Part shown: positions 37,105 through 43,959 of the stretch, piece by piece
Numbering within the stretch: position 1 is the first letter of the stretch
Layout of the letters: the number at the start of each line of letters is the position of its first letter
Program-made: the position numbers and the translations under genes
Assembly (NCBI RefSeq): GCF_014205765.1
Contig: NZ_JACIIZ010000010.1
Span: 186,001 to 250,000, forward strand
DNA length: 64,000 nt
Direction: 5' to 3'
Source: Nitrospirillum iridis
Lineage (GTDB): Bacteria > Pseudomonadota > Alphaproteobacteria > Azospirillales > Azospirillaceae
Notes under the pieces: generated by a model
What the model was told of the DNA's origin: nothing
Databases searched by the model: none
Seen by the model: only the letters and a program-made list of their open reading frames with translations

Positions 37105-38262
37105 CTAGATCAGCCCCCGTCCCGCCAGGTTCCGCATCAGGGCCGCCGCCCCCAGGGTCCATTTCTCCACCCTGTCGGTCGCCGCCACCCGGTTGGTCAG
37201 GGTGCCCAGCTCCGCACATGCGATGCTGACCACGTCGCCGGCCTTGTGGGTGAAGCCCCGGCCGGGCACGTCACGGTCCTGGATGGGTGCGAACAGGGTG
37301 CCCAGGTAGAGGACCAGGCCGTCGGGATAGGCGTGATGGCCATTGATGGCCTGTGCCACCAGATCAGCCGGGTCGCGGCTGATCTGGGACAGGGAGGAGC
37401 GGCCGTCCAGCACGTAGCCATCGGCGCCCCACACCCGCAAGGTGATCTCCGCCCCGCGCACCTGCTCCAGACCGTAGTGGTCGTCGAACAGGCGGACGAA
37501 GGGCCCGACGGCGGCGGCCCCGTTGTTGTCCTTGGCCTTGCCCAGCAGCAGGGCGGATCGGCCCTCCACATCCCGCAGGTTCACGTCGTTGCCCAGGGCG
37601 GCGCCGACGATGCGCCCGGTGGAGGCGATGACCAGCACCAGCTCCGGCTCCGGATTGTTCCAGGTGGAGGCTGGATGTACGCCGATCTCCACGCCCGTGC
37701 CGACGGTGGACAGCGGCTGGCCCTTGGTGAAGATCTCCGCGTCCGGGCCGATGCCGACCTCCAGATACTGGCTCCACGCCCCGGCGGCGATCAGCGTCTG
37801 CTTCAGCGCCATCGCCTCGGGGGAGCCGGGGCGCAGGAAGCGCAGATCCGTGCCCACCAGGCTTTCTACCTGCACGCGGATGGCCGCAGCGGCCCCCGCG
37901 TCGCCCCGCGCCTTCTCCTCGATCACCCGTTCCAGGAGGGAGGTGGCGAAGGTCACGCCCGCCGCCTTCACCGCTTGCAGATCGATGGGCGACAACAGCC
38001 AGGGGCGGGTGGGATCTCGGGTCGCGGGGTCGGTGTTGGCATGGACATCGGCCAGCGTGCCGATATCCTCCCCCGCCGCCGCGCGCAGGGCCAGGGCCGG
38101 GTCCGCCTTCTCACACAGGTCGCGGGCCGTGGCGAAGGTGCCGCTGATGTCGATCAGCCGCCCATCGCGCACCGCCACGACGGAGGGGCCGCCCCGGTCG
38201 GGACGGAAGACACGGCCGAACAGCAGGGCCTGGGGATCGGCGGGAAGCAACTGGGTCATCAT
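37105..38262 (-). CDS. FAH-family 2-keto-3-deoxy-sugar-acid dehydratase (XylX-like)
   Basis: A 385-residue fumarylacetoacetate-hydrolase-family protein. It has the long N-terminal domain and the GVTFATSLLERVIEEKARGD, WSQYLEVGIGPDAEIFTKG, GVHPASTWNNPEPELVLV and GNDVNLRDVEGRSALLLGKA segments that I associate with 2-keto-3-deoxy-pentonate dehydratases such as Caulobacter XylX. The metal-binding acidic residues lie in this region. The expected reaction would give an alpha-ketoglutarate semialdehyde-type product from a pentonate derivative. It differs from the shorter 284-residue FAH protein at 50.4 kb, so the locus handles at least two keto-deoxy acids. Confidence 0.85.
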   Translation of the reverse strand: MMTQLLPADPQALLFGRVFRPDRGGPSVVAVRDGRLIDISGTFATARDLCEKADPALALRAAAGEDIGTLADVHANTDPATRDPTRPWLLSPIDLQAVKAAGVTFATSLLERVIEEKARGDAGAAAAIRVQVESLVGTDLRFLRPGSPEAMALKQTLIAAGAWSQYLEVGIGPDAEIFTKGQPLSTVGTGVEIGVHPASTWNNPEPELVLVIASTGRIVGAALGNDVNLRDVEGRSALLLGKAKDNNGAAAVGPFVRLFDDHYGLEQVRGAEITLRVWGADGYVLDGRSSLSQISRDPADLVAQAINGHHAYPDGLVLYLGTLFAPIQDRDVPGRGFTHKAGDVVSIACAELGTLTNRVAATDRVEKWTLGAAALMRNLAGRGLI

Positions 38263-38271
38263 CGGGGATCC

Positions 38272-39057
38272 TCAGCGCCGCCGGAACACGGGCGGCCGCT
38301 TCTCCTTGAAGGCGGCACGGCCTTCCGCCGCGTCGGCGGTGGCGAAGCAGATGGTCTGCAGGTCGCGCTCATACGCCATGGCCTGGTCCAGCGGCATGGA
38401 GAATGCGGCCCGCAGGTTCAGCTTGGCCGTCTCCGCCGCGATGGGGGCGCGGGCGGCGATGGTGGCGGCCAGCGCCTGGGCGCGGGGCAGCAGGTCCACC
38501 GGCTCCACCACCTCGCTGACCAGGCCCCAGGCCAGGGCCCGGGCGGCATCGACGGGATCGCCGGTCATGATCATCAGGGCGGCGTTGGAGGCGCCGATGG
38601 AATGGGCCAGGAAAGCCGCCATACCGCCGCCGCCGATCCAGCCCAGCTTGATCTCCGGCGCCGCGAACTGCGCGTTGGTGGCGGCGATACGGATGTCGCA
38701 GGACAACGCCGTCTCCAGCCCGCCGCCGAAGGCGTAACCGTTGACGGCAGCGATGGTGGGCTTCAGGCACTGGTGGATGGCGTCGCAATAGTCGGCGCGG
38801 TTGCGGAAGTCCCAAGGGGTGGCGTAGCTGTCCAGTTCCCTGATGTCCGACCCGCAGCAGAACGACCGCTCCCCCGCCCCGGTGATGACGACGGCGCGGA
38901 TGGTGTCGCTGCCGTTGCACGCGTGCACGGCGTCGGTCAGGGCCTTGGCCATCTCCGGCGTGACGGAGTTCAGCTTCTGCGGGCGGTTGAGCGTCAGGGT
39001 GGCGACGTGACCGTCCACGCTGAACAACACTTCATCGGTCAATTCATCTCTCCCCAT
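38272..39057 (-). CDS. enoyl-CoA hydratase/isomerase (crotonase) family protein
   Basis: A 261-residue crotonase. It has ATLTLNRPQKLNSVTPEM, the oxyanion-hole segment FCCGSDIRELDSYA, and AAVNGYAFGGGLETALSCDIRIAA with LGWIGGGGMAAFLAHSIG. The second usual catalytic glutamate position reads as glycine or tryptophan, so it may act as an isomerase, decarboxylase or hydrolase on an acyl-CoA. The ATG overlaps the end of the solute-binding-fold gene by 14 bases. With the CaiB transferase two genes upstream, it implies a CoA-thioester step inside a sugar-acid operon. Confidence 0.88.
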   Translation of the reverse strand: MGRDELTDEVLFSVDGHVATLTLNRPQKLNSVTPEMAKALTDAVHACNGSDTIRAVVITGAGERSFCCGSDIRELDSYATPWDFRNRADYCDAIHQCLKPTIAAVNGYAFGGGLETALSCDIRIAATNAQFAAPEIKLGWIGGGGMAAFLAHSIGASNAALMIMTGDPVDAARALAWGLVSEVVEPVDLLPRAQALAATIAARAPIAAETAKLNLRAAFSMPLDQAMAYERDLQTICFATADAAEGRAAFKEKRPPVFRRR

Positions 39058-40228
39058 GTCCGGCTGGGCCCGGCTGGCGGGACGCGGCGTACAGGTCTTG
39101 CAGGTCATCGATGACGGCGCCGTGCGACCGGCCATCAGCCAGGGCCGCCCGGATCAGGGCCGAGGCCGCCGTCTGGAAGGGGATGGCGCCAGGATGGCGA
39201 GGGCGAACGAAGGCGGCCTCCAGCGTGGCGGCGGTGTCGCGGTAGAAGCCGCCCCAGCGATCGTTGACGCAGACGTCGCCCCAGGCGGAACGCAGGCTGG
39301 GCTGGCCGTCATGGTCGGGGATGAAGCCCGCCTGCGTCGCCGCCGACATCAGCCAGCGCAGATGGTCCAGCAGCGCCGGGGTAACCTGGGCGCGGGCGGT
39401 GATGCCGATGCCCGTCCCGCCCAGGGTCGATCCCGGCCGGCCGCCCAGCGCCTGCCGGGGGGCGTCGGCGAAGCGCAGCGGGTGCCCGCCCGCCCCCGCG
39501 CGGGTGTAGTTCACATAGCCGTATATCAGCGGGCACAGCGCCACGTCATCGCCGGTCGCCATGCGGCCCAGGATGCCGATGGGGTTCAGGTCCGCCACCG
39601 CCGCCGGGCTGGTCGCCGCCAGCCGTGCCATCAGGTCCAGCGCCGCCGTGCCCGTCGCCCGCCCGACGAAGCGTTCAGGATCGGCCTCCGCCGGCGGTTC
39701 GCCCAGGGCCACGCAGATGGACTGAAAGGACAGGGCGGCGTGCGGCCCGGCCAGCGACAGCGCCACCGGGCGCCGCCCGGCCAGCGCCGCCACCTGGTCC
39801 CAGGTCACTGGCACCGGCCCGTCGATGAGTTCGGGCCGGTAGGCCATGACCTGGGTGGCGGCGTCCAGCGGCAGGGCCCAGTGCCGGCCGGCGTAGCGAT
39901 AGCTGGACAGGCAGGGACCGATGACGTCCCGGCCCCAGGCCGCGATCTCCTCAGCCCCGAACAACTCCTCCAGCGGCACCAGGCCCTGGCCGGCCACGGC
40001 GTCGCCCACGTGGGGATGGTCCAGCACGATCAGGTCATAGCGCCGGCACAGATCCGCGATGGGGTGTTTCTCGAAATCCTCCAGCGAATGCCGGTCCCAG
40101 GTCAGGGTCAGCCCGTCCCGCGCCGGGTCCAGCGCGGCGGCGGCCGCCGCCAGGGCGTTGTAGCCGCGCGGGTGGTCCCAGGTCAGCGCCTGGTAATGCG
40201 GCGCATCAGTCGACATAAGGGGGCTCAC
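39044..40228 (-). CDS. solute-binding-protein-fold protein without signal peptide
   Basis: A 394-residue protein related to family 1 extracellular solute-binding proteins: YQALTWDHPRGYNALAAAA at the start, DLIVLDHPHVGDAVAGQGLVPLEELF, HWALPLDAATQVMAYRPELI and GGTGIGITARAQVTPALL. There is no signal peptide or lipobox and no ABC permease or ATPase gene nearby. The GTG start overlaps the CaiB stop (GTGA); an ATG four codons later is also possible. It is overlapped by the crotonase gene on the other side, so it is tightly coupled to CoA chemistry. I infer a cytoplasmic binding or accessory role; the function is unknown. Confidence 0.78.
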   Translation of the reverse strand: MSPLMSTDAPHYQALTWDHPRGYNALAAAAAALDPARDGLTLTWDRHSLEDFEKHPIADLCRRYDLIVLDHPHVGDAVAGQGLVPLEELFGAEEIAAWGRDVIGPCLSSYRYAGRHWALPLDAATQVMAYRPELIDGPVPVTWDQVAALAGRRPVALSLAGPHAALSFQSICVALGEPPAEADPERFVGRATGTAALDLMARLAATSPAAVADLNPIGILGRMATGDDVALCPLIYGYVNYTRAGAGGHPLRFADAPRQALGGRPGSTLGGTGIGITARAQVTPALLDHLRWLMSAATQAGFIPDHDGQPSLRSAWGDVCVNDRWGGFYRDTAATLEAAFVRPRHPGAIPFQTAASALIRAALADGRSHGAVIDDLQDLYAASRQPGPAGHGER

Positions 40229-41412
40229 GGCGCGCCCACGACACCGGCGGCCAGCAGCCGCTCGATATCCGCCTGCGACAGGGACAGGCCCTCCAACACC
40301 TCGCGCGTGTGCTCACCCACCAGCGGGGCGCCGCGTTCCAGCGTGGCCGGCGTCTTGGAGAAGCGGATGGGGAAGCCCGGCGTCTTCACCCGGCCTTCGG
40401 TCGGGTGGTCATAGGAGATGAAGGTGCCGTTATGGGCGATCTGCGGATCGGCCACCAGGTCGGCATAGCCGTAGACCGGGCCGCACCAGATGTCATGGGC
40501 GCGGAACAGCTCCAGCCACTCCGCCGAGCCGCGGCCCAGCAGCCGGATGCGGATGCAGGCGAAGATCTCGTCCCGGAACGTCCAGCTGTCGGCCTCGTCG
40601 TTCAGACCTTGCAGGAAGGGCTCGTCGATCAGCCGGCCCAGCTTGTCCAGCCCGGCCATGGCGACGACGATATGGCCGTCGGTGGTCTTGAACACGCCGT
40701 AGGGGGCCCGGATGTAGCAATGGGCGTGCGCCTCGGCCGAGCGGGTCTGCGGCTTGTTGCCCACGGTGAAGACGGACAGTTCCTGCATCTGGATGGTGGT
40801 GATGGCGTCCAGCATGTTGACCTGGACCAATTGCCCCTCCCCCGTCCGTTCCCGGTGCAGCAGGGCGGCCAGGGCGCCCTCGAACGCCGTGTAGGCGGTG
40901 ATGGCGTCCACCAGGTATTGGCCGGCCGGCTGCGGCGGCTGGTCGGCGCTGCCGGCCGACAGCATGGCGCCGGACAGCGCCTGCAACAGCAGGTCCTGCC
41001 CCGGATAGTTCACATAGGGGCCGTCCTCGCCATAGCCGGACATGGAGACGTAAACCAGGCCCGGGTTGATGGCCGACAGCGTCTCATAATCCACGCCTAA
41101 GCGCTTGGCCACGCCGGGACGGTAGTTCTGCAGGAAGACGTCGGCGTCCTTCACCAGGTCCAGCAGGATCTGCCGCCCCTCCGGCGTCTTTAGGTCCACG
41201 GCCAGGGAGCGCTTGTTGCGGTTCAGCGATAGGAAGGAGACGTTGATCCTGTTGCCACGGGCACCGCCGGCGGAGGCGTGGCGCTGCCATTCACCGCTGG
41301 TCGGTTCCACCTTGATGACATCGGCGCCGAGGTCGCCCAGGCGCTGGGCCGCGAAGGGGCCGGCCATGGCGATGGAACAATCAAGAACGCGGTATCCGCT
41401 GAGGATGCCCAT
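40225..41412 (-). CDS. CaiB/BaiF family (type III) CoA-transferase
   Basis: A 395-residue family III CoA-transferase: LDCSIAMAGPFAAQRLGDLGADVIKVE with the conserved aspartate-containing N-terminus, FLSLNRNKRSLAVDLKTPEG, QNYRPGVAKRLGVDYETL, and SMSGYGEDGPYVNYPGQDLLLQAL. It moves CoA between an acyl-CoA and a carboxylic acid. It is coupled by four bases to the solute-binding-fold gene and precedes the crotonase. The natural acid could be a sugar-derived carboxylate, which would be unusual for this family. The SDR gene lies 66 bases upstream in the same direction. Confidence 0.9.
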   Translation of the reverse strand: MGILSGYRVLDCSIAMAGPFAAQRLGDLGADVIKVEPTSGEWQRHASAGGARGNRINVSFLSLNRNKRSLAVDLKTPEGRQILLDLVKDADVFLQNYRPGVAKRLGVDYETLSAINPGLVYVSMSGYGEDGPYVNYPGQDLLLQALSGAMLSAGSADQPPQPAGQYLVDAITAYTAFEGALAALLHRERTGEGQLVQVNMLDAITTIQMQELSVFTVGNKPQTRSAEAHAHCYIRAPYGVFKTTDGHIVVAMAGLDKLGRLIDEPFLQGLNDEADSWTFRDEIFACIRIRLLGRGSAEWLELFRAHDIWCGPVYGYADLVADPQIAHNGTFISYDHPTEGRVKTPGFPIRFSKTPATLERGAPLVGEHTREVLEGLSLSQADIERLLAAGVVGAP

Positions 41413-41478
41413 GATGGTGTCGTCCTGGTGCTAAAGAAAAATGGGACTAAGTGAAACAAAGGGAAGGAAAGCGGCGCC

Positions 41479-42231
41479 TCAGTGCATGACCCAGCCGCCA
41501 TCGACGTTCAGGGTCTGGCCGCTGATGAAACCGGCGGCGTCCGACGCCAGGAAGGACAGGGCCGCCGCGATGTCGCCCGGGTGGCCGCGCCGCTTCACCG
41601 ACTGATGGTCCAGCACGAAGCGGGTGTAGCCCTCCGGATCCGGATGAATCTTCTCCGCGTCCGTAGGGAAGGCGCCGGGGGACAGGGCGTTGACGGTGAC
41701 GCCATAGGCGCCGAACTCCCGCGCCCAGGCCCGCGTCAGGCCGACCAGGGCGCCCTTGGAGGCGACGTAGGGCGACAGGTTGGCCCAGCCGCCATAGACG
41801 GTGATGCTGGCGATGTTGATGATGCGGCCCCAGCCCCGGGCCCGCATGTGGGGCAGCGCCACCTGCACCGCCACGATGCCGGCATCGACGTTCACGCGCT
41901 GGACGGCCTGGTGGTCCTCCACGCTGTAATCCTCGAACGGCTTGGACGGGTAGATGGCGGCGTTGTTGATGACCACGTCCAGCCCGCCCAGCGCCGTGGC
42001 CTGGGCCGACAGCAGGGCGCGGAAGCCCGCCAGGTCCGACAGGTCGGCCCGCATCGGGACCAGGCGCCCAACGTCGATGCCGGCGGCGGCATCCGCCAGG
42101 GCCGCCAGCTTGGCGGCGTCATGGTCGACGGCCAGCACCGTGGCGCCTTCGCGCAGGAAGTGCAGGGTGGCGGGCAGGCCCAGGCCGCCGGCGGCACCGG
42201 TGTACAGGATGGTTTTGCCCCGAATGGACAT
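41479..42231 (-). CDS. short-chain dehydrogenase/reductase
   Basis: A 250-residue classical SDR with the cofactor motif TGAAGGLGLPA, NNAAIYPS, catalytic serine in INIASITVYGG and the Y-x3-K pair in YVASKGALVGL. The C-terminus GQTLNVDGGWVMH is typical. It probably oxidises a sugar or sugar acid with NAD(P). It lies 15 bases downstream of the DUF4432 gene in the same leftward operon. GGGGG followed by GGAAG lies before the start. Confidence 0.9.
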   Translation of the reverse strand: MSIRGKTILYTGAAGGLGLPATLHFLREGATVLAVDHDAAKLAALADAAAGIDVGRLVPMRADLSDLAGFRALLSAQATALGGLDVVINNAAIYPSKPFEDYSVEDHQAVQRVNVDAGIVAVQVALPHMRARGWGRIINIASITVYGGWANLSPYVASKGALVGLTRAWAREFGAYGVTVNALSPGAFPTDAEKIHPDPEGYTRFVLDHQSVKRRGHPGDIAAALSFLASDAAGFISGQTLNVDGGWVMH

Positions 42232-42246
42232 GGCTTCCGTTCCCCC

Positions 42247-43425
42247 TCAACCGCGCACGATGGGGCGGAAGTCGCCCGAGGGAACGGGGTAGTCCGCGTC
42301 CGGCTGGCGAGCGATGGCCTGGATGCGCGCCACGGACGCGGCCACGGACGCGGCGTCCGGCAGAATGCGGAAAACGCTGTCGTAGTGCTTCTCCTCCCCA
42401 TGCTCCAGCCAGATCAGCTCATCGCGCCGCTTGGCGAAGGGCTTGCCGAAGACGTGGTTGGTGGAGGGCTCGATACCCAAGGCGTAGTGGCCCTGCTGCA
42501 GGTTCTGCCACTCATACATGGCGGGGAACTGGCGCTTGTCCGTCTCCACCTCCAGGCCGAAGCCGATGGCCTCGTTCACCAGGGCGACGGGCACGCGCGA
42601 CGCGGCGTCGGCCCCCATTTCATGCTGCCAGACCTGCTCATGGAAATCGCGGCGCGGCCCCGGCAGGGTGCGGTAGCCCACCCCCTGTTTGCGGTAATCG
42701 TCGCCAGCGTGGGAGGCCCAGACCACGTCACGGATGGGCGCCACGTAGCGCGACCCCTCCGCCAGCACCGGGTGCCCGACGTTGATGTGGTAACAGTACA
42801 TGTGCGGCGTGCGGTAGAAGCCGTGGTTGACCACCCGGTCGTGCAGCCGGATCTCATCCGTGCCCACCTTGGCCTCGATGCGGCGGATCAGATGCAGGTC
42901 CTCCCCGAACACGGTGGACTGCTGCACCACGCCCTCCGCCCACAGCCAGCAGTCATCGCCGTCCCAACGCTCGCCATAACCGGTCAGGCGCGCGGGGATG
43001 GTGCCAATGCGGCCGTGCAGGGAGGATTTGACGCCCGTGCGGGGCCCGTAGACATAATGGTCGGCCGCGTCCTCATCCATGAACAGGATGTGGTCCAGCC
43101 CACAGGTGACCAGCAGGCCGGAGAAGGAGCGGAACCAGCCCAGGCCGCCCTCCCCCTCATATTCATGCAAGCCAGGATGGCGGAAGCCGGACGGGGAATG
43201 CCAGCCGACGGCGCGGCCATTATGCTCGCAATCCGCGATGTCCATGGCCCGGTCGACCAGGACGGTGAAGCGCAGCCCCGTGCCCGTGCGGAATTCCAAC
43301 AGGCGCACGCCGCGCTCCACACCATCACCCAGCGTCATCAGCCGGACGCCGGCGAATTGGGAGAGGGAGCCCGTGTGGGCCGCCACGTCGCGGCGGGACC
43401 GGACCTGTCCGTAAAGGCTGACCAT
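42247..43425 (-). CDS. DUF4432 aldose-epimerase-like protein
   Basis: A 392-residue member of the DUF4432 family (galactose mutarotase-like fold). It has LSQFAGVRLMTLGDGVERGVRLLEF, VLVDRAMDIADCEHNGRAVGWHSP, GLGWFRSFSGLLVTCGLDHI and a C-terminal NHVFGKPFAKRRDELIWLEHGEEKHY. Homologues occur in fucose, rhamnose and other sugar clusters; an epimerase or isomerase role on sugars is likely but not established. It is the first gene of the long leftward operon and is divergent from the mutarotase gene, sharing a palindromic operator candidate. Confidence 0.85.
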   Translation of the reverse strand: MVSLYGQVRSRRDVAAHTGSLSQFAGVRLMTLGDGVERGVRLLEFRTGTGLRFTVLVDRAMDIADCEHNGRAVGWHSPSGFRHPGLHEYEGEGGLGWFRSFSGLLVTCGLDHILFMDEDAADHYVYGPRTGVKSSLHGRIGTIPARLTGYGERWDGDDCWLWAEGVVQQSTVFGEDLHLIRRIEAKVGTDEIRLHDRVVNHGFYRTPHMYCYHINVGHPVLAEGSRYVAPIRDVVWASHAGDDYRKQGVGYRTLPGPRRDFHEQVWQHEMGADAASRVPVALVNEAIGFGLEVETDKRQFPAMYEWQNLQQGHYALGIEPSTNHVFGKPFAKRRDELIWLEHGEEKHYDSVFRILPDAASVAASVARIQAIARQPDADYPVPSGDFRPIVRG

Positions 43426-43542
43426 CCCCGTATCCTCCGTCAGTCTGGTCTTGGGGCTTGCTTTTGGCGCCTGGTTCTGGCGCTGGGGTTTTGCGGGATT
43501 AAGGCCCCCAAATGCGGCCTTGTCAATTCAGAAGCGCAATGT

Positions 43543-43557
43543 GATATCTCAGATATC
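43543..43557. promoter_or_regulatory. GntR operator candidate 1
   Basis: GATATCTCAGATATC is a 15-base inverted repeat around a single C in the divergent DUF4432/mutarotase promoter, 26 bases before the mutarotase start. Its half-site AGATATC is the same as that of the palindrome upstream of the GntR gene at 49.5 kb, which supports co-regulation of the two halves of the sugar locus. Confidence 0.65.
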
Positions 43558-43583
43558 GAAATAAAAACTTCAGAAGGTGCGAA

Positions 43584-43940
43584 ATGAGTGACACACGCCG
43601 CCTGTGCTTCACCGTGGACCTGCGGGACGACCCGGAGTTGATGGCCCGCTACAAGGCTTGGCATGGGCCGGGCGCCGTGCCGAAGCCGGTCGTCGACGCC
43701 ATCCGGAAAGACGGCATCCGCGACCTGGAAATCTGGCTGCACGGCACGCGCATGGTGCTAATCATGGAGGTCGGCCCCGACTTCGACCCCGTGGCCAAGG
43801 CGGCCAGCGACACAGCCAATCCCGACGTCCTGGAATGGGAGCGGCTGATGGGCACGTTCCAGCAGCCCCTGCCCGGCACGCCGGCCGGCCAGACCTGGGT
43901 CGCCATGGAACGCATCCATTCCCTGAGGGAACAGGCGTGA
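43584..43940 (+). CDS. L-fucose/L-rhamnose mutarotase
   Basis: A 118-residue RhaM/DUF718 family protein: RLCFTVDLRDDPELMARYKAWHGPGAVPKPVVDAIRKDGIRDLEIWLHGTRMVLIMEV and a final WVAMERIHSL. The conserved Tyr, His and Trp of rhamnose mutarotases are visible in YKAWH and IWLHG. It interconverts the alpha and beta anomers of a 6-deoxysugar before the dehydrogenase acts. GAAGG precedes the start. It is the lone rightward gene between two leftward blocks. L-fucose is favoured over L-rhamnose by the downstream pathway genes. Confidence 0.9.
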   Translation: MSDTRRLCFTVDLRDDPELMARYKAWHGPGAVPKPVVDAIRKDGIRDLEIWLHGTRMVLIMEVGPDFDPVAKAASDTANPDVLEWERLMGTFQQPLPGTPAGQTWVAMERIHSLREQA

Positions 43941-43959
43941 CTACAAGAAGCGGCGACCG

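Noticed and set aside
41482-43587. A 701-codon open frame on the plus strand
   Set aside because: It runs antisense through the SDR and DUF4432 genes and would end just inside the mutarotase gene; its composition is typical of an antisense GC-rich frame.
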